NCBI GenBank assembly: GCA_038244055.1
Contig: JBBRTW010000173.1
Location: forward strand, 1 to 13,405
From: DASPKW01 sp038244055
GTDB lineage: Bacteria > Planctomycetota > Phycisphaerae > Tepidisphaerales > Tepidisphaeraceae
Length of the DNA stretch: 13,405 nucleotides
Reading direction: 5' to 3'
Below are positions 4,860-12,392 of the stretch, piece by piece. Under the pieces are notes generated by a model. It was not told the DNA's origin and did not search any database. It saw only the letters and a program-made list of their open reading frames with translations. The position numbers and the translations under genes were made by a program. How positions within the stretch are numbered: the stretch's first letter is position 1; the number at the start of each line of letters is the position of its first letter.

Positions 4860-7088
4860 TCACTTCCGAATCACCTCCGGCCGGTCCCGCGGTCCCTCAT
4901 AATCCGCCGCGACCCCCGGCACGCGATAATACGTCTTCGACAACCGCTCGATCTCCATCGGATTGATCACGATCAGCCCCTGCGCCTTCTCCTTCGGCAC
5001 GCCCAGCCACGCCCGATACATATCCGGCGCATCCCCCGGCAGATCGAACACCGTGCGATACCGCAGCCGCGCTGAAGGAATCGAATACAAAAACCCCTGC
5101 GCATCGCCCATGAGCGAAACGGTTTCCCCCGGCTGATCCATCTTTTTCAGATTTTCCGGAACCAGATACGAGAGGTCGTCAAGGCCGAAGAGCCCCTGAC
5201 GTCCAAGTTCGGCGAAATGCTCCATCCGCGCGTGCATCATGGAGAAGCCCGATGGGCCGGGCGCGGAGGACGAGGAAATCGGCCACCAGGAGAGAATTGC
5301 GGACAGGATGGCCAAACCGGCCGCGATGGCGGGCCACGGCTTCCAGCGCGCCAGTCCGATCGCCATCGCGGCAACTGGGATACAGAGGACATAGAATCGG
5401 CCGAGCAAATGGGTGAAGCCGATCCAGACGATGAGGACAAAGATCAGTTGGCAAAGGATCAACCATCGCTCGTGCCGGTCAGGCGACAGCACAAATGCGA
5501 GGGCAATTGTCGGCCAGAAGAGATATCCGTATTGCCAATGGGTAAGAATTTCTTCTCTTGCGGAGCGGAGGCGATGCTCAATGTTGAATCCGTTCTCGGA
5601 ATCACCCTTATCGTGTGGCACGGAATGCGCAATCCGAAACCGCTCCACCTGCACCTCATCGAAATGCCCCCGCCCGAGTTGCTTCATCGCCAGCGGGAAC
5701 ACCGGATTGCCCGTCCAGAGCGCATTGCGAATGAGCCACGGTGAAACCACCGCCCCCGCCAGGAGGATGAATAACCCGAGAGGTTTCCACCATTGCAGTA
5801 GTCGGCGCGTTGCCAGCGCGATGATCCCGATCGAAATCGCCAGCCCCCCCAGCACCATCGGAATGGCCGTATATTTCGCACCGCATGCCAGCCCCGCCAT
5901 GAGTCCCGCCAGGGCCATCGTGCGCATTCGCCCCCGCTCATCGCGCAGTCCGCGCAGACACCACCCAACCGCCAGCGCCGTGTAACACGCCAGCGCGCTC
6001 TCGGTGTACGCCACCGATCCGAGCATGATCATCCACGGCAGCGTCACCGCCATCACCGTCGCGGCCGATGCGAGAATGCGCCCGCGGCTTCGATCCTTCA
6101 CCACCTCGTCCACGATCTTCGACGGCGTCTCAACCTCCATCCCCGCCGCCCCGGCAATCCGCCGACGAGTCTCATCTTCCACGGCGCCGCGCACCGCCCC
6201 ATACACAGCCAATCCCATCAGCGCCACCCACGCCATGCTGAAAAACTGGCATTGATACATCGCCTCCCACGCCCCGCCGCGCAGGTGCATCGCCACCAGG
6301 CTCTGCATCTCCGCGCCATACGGAAAATACGAAAAGACGTTATGCCGCAGCTCCACGATTCGCCCGAGTTCATACCACTCGCGCGGAACCTGCAGGTGAT
6401 ATTCCAGCGCATCGTACGGGTGCGGATCCTCCGGCTTCCACAGCACACCCGGCATGATCGAGGCCCCCATGGTCATCATCCCCAGCGCCGGCCCGGCCGC
6501 CAGCAAAAGCCATTGCCCGCCCAGCGGTTTGCCCAGCCACGCCAGCACCGGCACCTGTTTTCCCGCCTTCGCGAACTCGACCACCCGCCTCACCGCCATC
6601 CCCGGCCCGGCCAGTAATATCGCGATCACGGTCCACCGATTGAGCGCCCCAGCCAATCCCAACCCCAGCGCCGCCAGGCTGAATATTCCTAATCCCAGAC
6701 CCGCCGACGTGGCAAAGACCAGCGCCCAATTCCCTTTGAGCCGCCCACCACGCTCGCGGCTCACTGCCGGATCTTCTTTGCCATCGCTCCGAATTCCCGT
6801 CACCCATTTTATCGCCCGCCATCCCAGCAGCGCCGCCGATCCCACCCACAGCGCCACCAGCAGCCCATCGGTGAGCATCAGCATCACCACCGCCAGCCAG
6901 CGCTCCTGCGCGTACATGGCGATGACCCCCATTACGATCGCCAGCGCGCAAATGATGAAACACCCCCGCGATCGCAATGCGCCTATCCATGCCGCCCCCA
7001 CATCGTCCCGCGCGCGATACTCTAATACCGGCACCCGCGCTTCATTCTTCTCCGGTTCACTCCGCCGGTCCTTACGTCCCTTCGCCAC
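4860..7088 (-). CDS. GT-C type membrane glycosyltransferase (PMT/ArnT-like), putative
   Basis: A 742-residue multi-pass membrane protein. Hydrophobic segments begin at about residues 43, 65, 120, 151 and 193 and recur to about 610, followed by a soluble C-terminal part of about 120 residues. After a charged N-terminus, the first large external loop holds DPHPYDALEYHLQVPREWYE (about 221-240). An acidic residue followed by Y-H in this loop is where GT-C enzymes have their catalytic Asp/Glu. AKYTAIPMVLGG is also a usual feature of this superfamily. Such enzymes move sugars from lipid-phosphate carriers onto lipids or proteins outside the membrane; the substrate here is unknown. Start GTG at 7088 is supported by a perfect Shine-Dalgarno (GGAGGTGA, 7099-7092) inside the end of hemA. 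The gene overlaps hemA by 17 nt and is the last gene of the operon. An unrelated polytopic membrane protein cannot be excluded. Confidence 0.65.
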   Translation of the reverse strand: MAKGRKDRRSEPEKNEARVPVLEYRARDDVGAAWIGALRSRGCFIICALAIVMGVIAMYAQERWLAVVMLMLTDGLLVALWVGSAALLGWRAIKWVTGIRSDGKEDPAVSRERGGRLKGNWALVFATSAGLGLGIFSLAALGLGLAGALNRWTVIAILLAGPGMAVRRVVEFAKAGKQVPVLAWLGKPLGGQWLLLAAGPALGMMTMGASIMPGVLWKPEDPHPYDALEYHLQVPREWYELGRIVELRHNVFSYFPYGAEMQSLVAMHLRGGAWEAMYQCQFFSMAWVALMGLAVYGAVRGAVEDETRRRIAGAAGMEVETPSKIVDEVVKDRSRGRILASAATVMAVTLPWMIMLGSVAYTESALACYTALAVGWCLRGLRDERGRMRTMALAGLMAGLACGAKYTAIPMVLGGLAISIGIIALATRRLLQWWKPLGLFILLAGAVVSPWLIRNALWTGNPVFPLAMKQLGRGHFDEVQVERFRIAHSVPHDKGDSENGFNIEHRLRSAREEILTHWQYGYLFWPTIALAFVLSPDRHERWLILCQLIFVLIVWIGFTHLLGRFYVLCIPVAAMAIGLARWKPWPAIAAGLAILSAILSWWPISSSSAPGPSGFSMMHARMEHFAELGRQGLFGLDDLSYLVPENLKKMDQPGETVSLMGDAQGFLYSIPSARLRYRTVFDLPGDAPDMYRAWLGVPKEKAQGLIVINPMEIERLSKTYYRVPGVAADYEGPRDRPEVIRK

Positions 7089-8412
7089 GGCTCACCTCCG
7101 CGCCGCCGCTCACTTCCTCCTCCGCTTCGGCCGCCGCATCGTCATCGATTTTGAACAGCTCTTCCAACGCCCGCATGAACTGCGCGCTGGGCCCGTGCAT
7201 GCAGGTGCTGGCGCGGAGCATGCTGATCGGATCGTGCAGCAGCTTGCCGGCGATCCGCCGGGTCAGGTCTTCCAGATGCGCCCGTTCGTGGCCGCTGATG
7301 TTGGGGAGCTTGTGCAGTGTCCGCTGCAATTCCTCGGCCGCCAGTTGATGGTAGCGCTGGCTCAGGCGATTGATCAGCGGGCCGAGCTCGCGCGTCCGCT
7401 GCCAGTCGAGAAATTCCTCGACGTGCTTGCTGACGATCCCCGTGGCCGCATCAATCGCCTCGCGCCGTTGCGAGAGCGTGCCGGCCACCACCTGCTGCAG
7501 ATCGTCGATGTTGTAAAGATAGACGTTTTCCAGATCGCCGACCGTGGATTCAATATCGCGCGGCAGGGCGATGTCGATCAAAAAGATCGGCCGATAGCGC
7601 ATCGCCTTGCGCAGCCCGCTCACCAGCGCCTTGCTGATGATCGGCTGGTGCGCGCCCGTGGAGGAGACGACGATATCCGCCGCCGTCAGATGCTCGCCGA
7701 GATTCTCAAATGGGACCGCCTGCGCCCCGAATTCACTGGCCAGTTCCTCCGCCTTTTCCTGCGTTCGATTGCAGACCAGGAGCTTGCCCGGCTTGAGCTG
7801 CGCGAAACTCTGCAACACCAGGTGAGCCATTTTGCCCGCGCCGATGCTCAAGACCGTCTTATCCCCGAAGTGATCGAAAATCCGCCTGGCGTAATCCACC
7901 GCCACGCTGGCGACGCTCAAGCGCCCTTCGGAAATGGCCGTGGCGCTGAGCACTTCCTTGCCCACCGCGATCGCCCGCTGGAAGAGCGGGTTGAGCATCG
8001 GACCGGCCGCGCCCTGCGCCTTGGCCGCATCGTACGCCTCGCGCACCTGCCCGAGAATCTGCGTTTCGCCCAGCACCATCGAATCCAGGCTGGAGGTTAC
8101 CGTGAAGAGGTGATTGACCACTTCCGTGCCCGTCTTCTGGTAGAGATGCGATGAGAACGAGGCCGGATCGATCGCGTGGAATTCCCCCAGGAACGCGATG
8201 ATCTCCTCGATCCGCGGCTTGCCATGCACTTTTCGCGATGCATAGATCTCCACGCGATTGCAGGTCGAAACCAGGATGATCTCGGTCTCCGGGAATTTCG
8301 CTCTGAACGAGGCCACAGCCTCATCGCGCTGCGCCGGCGCGAAGGCGATCTTCTCGCGCACTTCCAGCGGCGCGGTCGAGTGATTCAGGCCCAGGAGCAT
8401 CAATCGCTTCAT
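7072..8412 (-). CDS. hemA: Glutamyl-tRNA reductase
   Basis: Catalyses the NADPH-dependent reduction of glutamyl-tRNA(Glu) to glutamate-1-semialdehyde, the first committed step of the C5 tetrapyrrole pathway. The 446-residue length is normal. The N-terminal domain has LLGLNHSTAPLEVREKI (6-22) and the catalytic Cys51 in STCNRVEIYA. GETQILGQVREAYDAAKAQG follows at about 116-135. The NADPH domain contains LSIGAGKMAHLVLQSFAQ and VCNRTQEKAEELA, and the C-terminal part is a long helical dimerisation region ending in an acidic, Ala/Glu-rich tail. ATG at 8412 has a G-run (GGGGG) about 8 nt upstream as a modest Shine-Dalgarno. It lies between the CcsA/HemX-like gene (154-nt gap filled with repeats) and the glycosyltransferase gene (17-nt overlap). 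That it shares a strand and operon with a siroheme-synthesis gene fits its role. Confidence 0.95.
   Translation of the reverse strand: MKRLMLLGLNHSTAPLEVREKIAFAPAQRDEAVASFRAKFPETEIILVSTCNRVEIYASRKVHGKPRIEEIIAFLGEFHAIDPASFSSHLYQKTGTEVVNHLFTVTSSLDSMVLGETQILGQVREAYDAAKAQGAAGPMLNPLFQRAIAVGKEVLSATAISEGRLSVASVAVDYARRIFDHFGDKTVLSIGAGKMAHLVLQSFAQLKPGKLLVCNRTQEKAEELASEFGAQAVPFENLGEHLTAADIVVSSTGAHQPIISKALVSGLRKAMRYRPIFLIDIALPRDIESTVGDLENVYLYNIDDLQQVVAGTLSQRREAIDAATGIVSKHVEEFLDWQRTRELGPLINRLSQRYHQLAAEELQRTLHKLPNISGHERAHLEDLTRRIAGKLLHDPISMLRASTCMHGPSAQFMRALEELFKIDDDAAAEAEEEVSGGAEVSRGEGT
7092..7099 (-). promoter_or_regulatory. Strong Shine-Dalgarno GGAGGTGA deciding the glycosyltransferase start
   Basis: Read on the minus strand, GGAGGTGA lies within the last codons of hemA, with 3 nt between its end and the GTG start at 7088. 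It is the best ribosome binding site in the window and supports coupling of the two genes. Confidence 0.7.
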
Positions 8413-8430
8413 TCGGCGCCCCCAGTCATG

Positions 8431-8477
8431 AATCTCAAATTTGAAAATCTCAAATTTGAAATATTAAATGTTAAATG
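8431..8477. repeat. A/T-rich tandem repeats upstream of hemA
   Basis: A 16-bp unit, AATCTCAAATTTGAAA, occurs twice head to tail (8431-8446, and 8447-8461 lacking the last base). Each unit contains the palindrome TCAAATTTGA. Directly after it are two perfect copies of the heptamer TTAAATG (8464-8477). The repeats lie 18-66 nt before the hemA ATG on the minus strand and contrast sharply with the GC-rich genes. They could hold a promoter or a structured leader for hemA, but no clear -10/-35 pair stands out. Confidence 0.75.
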
Positions 8478-8534
8478 TAGAAATCGCACACAAGACATGC
8501 ACGCCATGCGAATCCAGTCCGTGCCTCTGCCCAC

Positions 8535-8562
8535 ATTTGCCATTTGCCATTTGCCATTTGCC
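8535..8562. repeat. Perfect heptamer tandem array (ATTTGCC, four copies)
   Basis: Four identical ATTTGCC units in a row, starting just past the stop codon of the CcsA/HemX-like gene (8567-8569) on the minus strand. Same unit length as the arrays at 1721, 3290 and 8464 but a different sequence. The rest of the gap (8478-8534) shows nothing recognisable. Confidence 0.85.
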
Positions 8563-8566
8563 ATGA

Positions 8567-9397
8567 TTATTTCCCCCCCGGCATCAGATTGACCGCCACC
8601 AGCGTGCCCACCATCAGCACCAGTCCCAGGATGCTCAGCATCGCCACTTTGCGCCCGCGCAGGCTGGGGTTGATCGGTGAATGGAGGACCAACGCGTAAA
8701 CCAGCCAGACCGCCACCGTCAGCACGACCTTGGGGCTGGCGAACCAGTTGGCTCCGAGTCGCCCGCCGCTGCCGTCTTTCAAGACCTTAACCAGCCCCGT
8801 CACCAGGCCTATCGTCAGCAGCGCGAATCCCAGCGTGACGTAGGAATAGGTGATGTGCTCCAGCCGCTCCAAACTGCCGAAGCGCGGGCCGGTCGGGGGG
8901 GTCTTCTGCCGCAAACGCCGGTTGGCCAGCAGGTAGAGCGCGCCGGCCGCCCCCGAAACCGCGAACGCCGCCGCCCCGCCAAAGGTGCTGATTCGATGCA
9001 CCCAGGACCAGGTCGTCGAATCGTAATCCTGCGGCTTGGCCTTCCCGAAAACCGCCGCCGCCGTCAGCAGCAGCACCACCACCGGCATGATGAACCAGTC
9101 CAGCCCGCCGATCGGCCGGGTGCGCTGCATGTACATCACAAAAACCGCCAGCAGAATCGCCAGCCACAAATACGCCTCAAAATTGTCTTCCAGCGGCAGC
9201 CAGGTCCCCGCCGGCTTGGTCATCACATGCCAGGCCAGCACCGCAACCGATGCCAGTACCCCGCTCCACATGCACGCCTTGGCGCCAATGCGAAGGCGGT
9301 CGTGATCCCAGCGCAAACGCGCCAGCGAGAAGCACCCGCCCGCCACGAACAGGAGCACCGTGAGAATCAGCAGAATGAGTTGACCGGTCGTGACCAT
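8567..9397 (-). CDS. CcsA/HemX-family cytochrome c assembly-type membrane protein
   Basis: A 276-residue protein with about eight membrane segments (starting near 5, 42, 75, 100, 136, 186, 225 and 250). It has conserved-looking His residues at 57 (AWHVMTKP), 134 (SWVHRIS) and 239 (VLHSP). LEDNFEAYLWLA (69-80) and the segment VWLVYALVLH (230-239) match the CcsA/HemX family. Next to hemA such proteins are usually called HemX, proposed to affect HemA levels or haem handling. CcsA itself takes part in haem delivery for cytochrome c assembly at the outer face of the membrane. The tryptophan-rich haem-binding motif of true CcsA (WGxxWxWD) is not intact; only GANWFASPK (216-224) remains at its place, which favours the HemX-like group. 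ATG at 9397 has GAGG just upstream, and the gene begins 19 nt after the precorrin-2 dehydrogenase stop, in the same operon. Confidence 0.8.
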   Translation of the reverse strand: MVTTGQLILLILTVLLFVAGGCFSLARLRWDHDRLRIGAKACMWSGVLASVAVLAWHVMTKPAGTWLPLEDNFEAYLWLAILLAVFVMYMQRTRPIGGLDWFIMPVVVLLLTAAAVFGKAKPQDYDSTTWSWVHRISTFGGAAAFAVSGAAGALYLLANRRLRQKTPPTGPRFGSLERLEHITYSYVTLGFALLTIGLVTGLVKVLKDGSGGRLGANWFASPKVVLTVAVWLVYALVLHSPINPSLRGRKVAMLSILGLVLMVGTLVAVNLMPGGK

Positions 9398-9416
9398 TTT
9401 CCTCGAAGTTAATTCG

Positions 9417-10040
9417 CTAACGAACGATCATTCCAATCATCCACGCCCACAGCCCATCGATCCCATCGCGCTCCAGCATCGCGATCGCTTCAACGCTGGC
9501 CAGCAGTCGAAACGCCTCCCGCCTCTTCTCAATCGGCCAGCCGCTGTCGAGAATTCTCGGCCGAAGTTCTTTCATGGCCGTTGCCATCAGCGCCCAGTTG
9601 GGATCGAGTCTCTCCCGCAGGGCATCTCGAATTGTCGCCGCCAAGGCCGGGCTGCCGCCGGTGGAGACTGTCACCAATAATTCACCCTCCCGCAACAGCG
9701 CGGGGACGGTGAAATCGCCCGGTTCATTCTCATCGCTGTCGGCCCGGTTGACCAGCAGCCCCAGACGATGAGCGTCTTCCACTATAGCCCGATTCACCTC
9801 CGAATTGTCAGTGGCAGCGAAAACCGCACCTGCCCCATGCAAATGCTCCGGCCGGTACGATTCCTTGATCCTTTCCACCGAATCGGGCATCTCCGGGCCA
9901 ATCTCCGGCGAAACCACCCGAACAACCCGCGCCCCGGCCTCGATCACCCCCCGCGCCTTCCGCGCCGCCACCCGCCCGCCGCCGATGATCACCACCGGCC
10001 GCCGCGATACATCCAGCAAAATGGGGTACGCCCGTTCCAC
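9417..10040 (-). CDS. sirC: Precorrin-2 dehydrogenase / sirohydrochlorin ferrochelatase (siroheme synthase N-terminal domain type)
   Basis: Oxidises precorrin-2 to sirohydrochlorin with NAD+ on the path to siroheme (or cobalamin); some family members also insert iron. The 207-residue protein opens with AYPILLDVSRRPVVIIGGGRVAARKA: an NAD-binding fold with GGGxVAxRK at 20-27. FAATDNSEVN, then LLVNRADSDENEPGDFTVPA, and VSTGGSPALAATIRD are the hallmark motifs of the CysG-N/Met8 family. There is no methyltransferase domain, so uroporphyrinogen methylation needs another gene. I chose GTG at 10040 because it starts right at the family's first strand. The in-frame ATGs at 10097 and 10145 would add unlikely sequence, and the latter would run into the divergent fbp gene. 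TAGAAT lies 8 nt upstream of the GTG. It is the first gene of the sirC-ccsA-hemA-glycosyltransferase operon. Confidence 0.85.
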   Translation of the reverse strand: MERAYPILLDVSRRPVVIIGGGRVAARKARGVIEAGARVVRVVSPEIGPEMPDSVERIKESYRPEHLHGAGAVFAATDNSEVNRAIVEDAHRLGLLVNRADSDENEPGDFTVPALLREGELLVTVSTGGSPALAATIRDALRERLDPNWALMATAMKELRPRILDSGWPIEKRREAFRLLASVEAIAMLERDGIDGLWAWMIGMIVR

Positions 10041-10048
10041 AATTCCCG

Positions 10049-10054
10049 ATTCTA
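10049..10054 (-). promoter_or_regulatory. -10-like TAGAAT for the tetrapyrrole operon
   Basis: TAGAAT on the minus strand, 8 nt from the GTG at 10040, inside the 68-bp divergent gap shared with fbp. If it is the -10 element, the operon mRNA begins at or within a few bases of the start codon. It lies inside the coding sequence if the ATG at 10097 is used instead, so it depends on the start choice. Confidence 0.3.
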
Positions 10055-10092
10055 CCGCAACCGCCGCCCATTCGCATCCGCCACCGTTTTGG

Positions 10093-10098
10093 TACATT
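10093..10098 (+). promoter_or_regulatory. -10-like TACATT for fbp
   Basis: TACATT preceded by TTTTGG lies 10 nt before the fbp ATG at 10109, with no Shine-Dalgarno in CACGGCTG. A weak match, noted because its spacing resembles that at other first genes in the window. Confidence 0.25.
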
Positions 10099-10108
10099 TC
10101 CACGGCTG

Positions 10109-12082
10109 ATGAACTCCCGACCCACCGATTCCCGACCCGGGCCATACGAATTGACCCTCCTCAGCGCCCTGGCGCGGCAGTTTACCACCGTCAACGCCGC
10201 CGAGGCCGAGATTGCCCGCCTCTCGGCCATCCTCACTCTTCCCAAGGGAACCGTTCACATTATTTCCGACATCCACGGTGAGGATCAGAAGCTCCGCCAT
10301 GTGATTAACAACGCCTCCGGCACACTTCGGCCGGTCATCGAGCGGCTGTTCAAGGATCGGATGCCTCCCGAGGATTTTGCGGAGTTTTTGAAGCTCATCT
10401 TCTACCCCGCCGAGGTCACCCAGCGCCTGGAACAGGAACTCACCGACCCCGCCCGCCTCCGCCCTTTCGCGATCCGCACGCTTCGCGCCCAGTTCGAGCT
10501 CGTCCGCGTATTGGCCACGCGTTACAGCCTCAAGCGGGCCATGGAAGTTTTTCCCGATGAGTACCGCGAGCTGCTGGCGGAGATGCTCCACGAGCCGACC
10601 ACCGAGCGCGGCCCGGAGTTTCTCGAAGCGATCGTCGATGAGCTTCTGGCCCGCCAGCGCGTGCTCCATCTCATTCACATCACCGGCCGGCTCGTTCGCA
10701 ACCTGGCGATTTACGAGCTGATCATCGGCGGCGATTGCTGGGATCGCGGCCCGCGCGGCGATCGCGTGGTCGATTACCTCCGCCAGCAGCCCAATGTCTC
10801 CTTCATCTGGGGCAACCACGATGCCGCCTGGATGGGCGCAGCCCTGGGCCATCAGGCCCTGATCTGCAATGTGGTGCGCGTCTCGCTGCGCTACCGCCGC
10901 CTGGCGCAGATCGATGAAGGATACAGCATCCCGCTCACGCCCCTGGAGCATCTGGCCAATACCGTCTACGCCAACGACCCGGCCACGCATTTCATGTCCA
11001 AGTATCCGGGCATGCGCTCGATGGATCTGGTTGCGCGGATGCAGAAGGCGATCGCGATCATGCAGTTCAAATCCGAAGGGCAGATGATCGCCCGCAACCC
11101 GCACTGGGAGATGGAGCATCGCCGCATTCTCCACCGCATCGACCATTCCCGCGGCACGATCGAGATCGATGGCCAGACCTATCCCCTCCGCGATAAAAAT
11201 CTCCCCACGATCGACCCGGCCGATCCCTACAAGCTCTCGGCCGATGAAGAACTCTGCATGGATCGCCTCACCCACTCTTTTCTGCACAGCCAGAAACTCT
11301 GGGAGCATATCCGCTATATCGTCGGCAACGGCTCGATGTACCTGCGCCGCGACGATCACCTTGTTTTCCACGGCTGCGTCCCCTGCGATGAGTTCGGCGG
11401 GTTTCTATCGCTGCAAGTCGATGGCCAGGACCAGGCCGGGCGGTCGATGTTCGACGCCATCGAAAAGGTCGTCCTCCGGGCCATCGAATCCCGCGAAGCG
11501 GCCGACCTTGATTTTCTCTGGTATCTCTGGAGCGGCCCGCGCTCGCCGCTTTTCGGCAAGGATCGCATCGCCACCTTCGAGCGCGATTTCATCGAGGATA
11601 AGGCCTCCCATCACGAGACCAAGGACCCCTATTTCTCCCTGATCCACGAGACCGAGTTCTGCGAAAAAGTCCTGCGCGAGTTCGATGTCGACCCCGAGCG
11701 CGGCCTGATCGTCAACGGCCACGTCCCCGTGAAAATCGAAAAGGGCGAATCCCCCCTGAAGCGGAGCGGCAAAGCCATCACCATCGACGGCGCGTTTTCA
11801 GAAGCCTACGGCGATCACGGCTACACGCTGGTTTTGGAAGCCGACAAAACCATCCTCGCCCGCCACCACCATTTCGAATCGGTGGAGGCCGCGGTGCGCG
11901 ATGGGATCGATATCGTCCCCAGCACATCAGTCGTGCGCTCGTGGGATCATCCAAGAAAAATGGCCGATACCGAGCGTGGGCAGCAATTCAGATGCGAGAT
12001 CGAAATGCTGGAAAGGCTGATCGCGGCGTATCGGAATAATTATTTGAGGCAGAGAGGGGTGGTGTCGGGGTTGGGGTCGTGA
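10109..12082 (+). CDS. fbp: Fructose-1,6-bisphosphatase, class III
   Basis: Hydrolyses fructose-1,6-bisphosphate to fructose-6-phosphate in gluconeogenesis. At 657 residues it has the length of the large class III (Bacillus-type) enzyme, which is a metallophosphoesterase unrelated to the common class I enzyme. Metal-binding motifs are in the expected order: SDIHGE with D54 and H56, GGDCWDRGPRGD with D209, WGNHDAAW with N236-H237-D238, and NGHVPVKIEKGESPLK near the C-terminus. The long middle part, with the characteristic YPLRDKNLPTIDPADPYKLS stretch, also fits the family. The ATG at 10109 is the likely start and has no Shine-Dalgarno. The gene is divergent from the tetrapyrrole operon and convergent with the HicA-like/DUF4365/glmS strand, ending only 34 nt from the HicA-like stop. 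Confidence 0.95.
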   Translation: MNSRPTDSRPGPYELTLLSALARQFTTVNAAEAEIARLSAILTLPKGTVHIISDIHGEDQKLRHVINNASGTLRPVIERLFKDRMPPEDFAEFLKLIFYPAEVTQRLEQELTDPARLRPFAIRTLRAQFELVRVLATRYSLKRAMEVFPDEYRELLAEMLHEPTTERGPEFLEAIVDELLARQRVLHLIHITGRLVRNLAIYELIIGGDCWDRGPRGDRVVDYLRQQPNVSFIWGNHDAAWMGAALGHQALICNVVRVSLRYRRLAQIDEGYSIPLTPLEHLANTVYANDPATHFMSKYPGMRSMDLVARMQKAIAIMQFKSEGQMIARNPHWEMEHRRILHRIDHSRGTIEIDGQTYPLRDKNLPTIDPADPYKLSADEELCMDRLTHSFLHSQKLWEHIRYIVGNGSMYLRRDDHLVFHGCVPCDEFGGFLSLQVDGQDQAGRSMFDAIEKVVLRAIESREAADLDFLWYLWSGPRSPLFGKDRIATFERDFIEDKASHHETKDPYFSLIHETEFCEKVLREFDVDPERGLIVNGHVPVKIEKGESPLKRSGKAITIDGAFSEAYGDHGYTLVLEADKTILARHHHFESVEAAVRDGIDIVPSTSVVRSWDHPRKMADTERGQQFRCEIEMLERLIAAYRNNYLRQRGVVSGLGS

Positions 12083-12116
12083 GAGGAAGGGTCGCAAGAC
12101 ACGGAATACGGCGTTC

Positions 12117-12392
12117 TCACCCAACCGATGCCCGTGGCTTTACAGCCAGAAGTTTTTCAAGCACGTCTTCTGAAACAACCCCGCGCCCTACCATTATGCG
12201 GCGAATAGACTCGACGCGCGCTCCATCTAGCTCGGTGGTCTCAATCGGAAAAATGAAGAGCGTATCAGTGGGGCCATGATGAAAGAGCATCTGCGGCTGT
12301 TCCACCTCGGGGGGCTGCGCAATCGCTTCGATGAATCCCAGTTTCCGCATAATGCGCTTCATCCGCTCGAATTTCATCGATTGCTCAAACAT
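12117..12392 (-). CDS. HicA/YcfA-like small protein, possible toxin or degenerate toxin
   Basis: A 91-residue protein. FERMKRIMRKLGFIEA (8-23) looks like the first helix of HicA/YcfA proteins. LFHHGPTDTLFIFP (36-49) corresponds to the SHxxFxHPPSxTxxxFP hairpin of one branch of the family, and VSEDVLEKLLA is the final helix. HicA proteins have a dsRNA-binding-like fold and cut mRNA using a His in a G-S-H motif. Here that site reads P-Q-M, so activity is doubtful. The ATG at 12392 overlaps the DUF4365 stop by 8 nt (ATGTTTGA) and has GGA about 9 nt upstream. GTG at 12413 and ATG at 12377 are alternatives. No HicB-like antitoxin is adjacent; the partner gene is DUF4365. Family assignment is moderate. 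Confidence 0.5.
   Translation of the reverse strand: MFEQSMKFERMKRIMRKLGFIEAIAQPPEVEQPQMLFHHGPTDTLFIFPIETTELDGARVESIRRIMVGRGVVSEDVLEKLLAVKPRASVG

Noticed and set aside
6454..8154. 566-codon plus-strand frame opposite the glycosyltransferase and hemA genes
   Set aside because: It is antisense to two well-supported minus-strand genes. Its length comes from G/C third-position bias and it shows no domain.
9417..10145. Longer start (ATG at 10145 or 10097) for the precorrin-2 dehydrogenase
   Set aside because: The extra N-terminal residues do not look like the family, and the start at 10145 would overlap the divergent fbp coding sequence. The GTG at 10040 begins right at the conserved first strand.
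10052..11371. 439-codon minus-strand frame opposite fbp
   Set aside because: It is antisense to the clear class III fructose bisphosphatase, and its protein-like look is the usual shadow of a high-GC gene.
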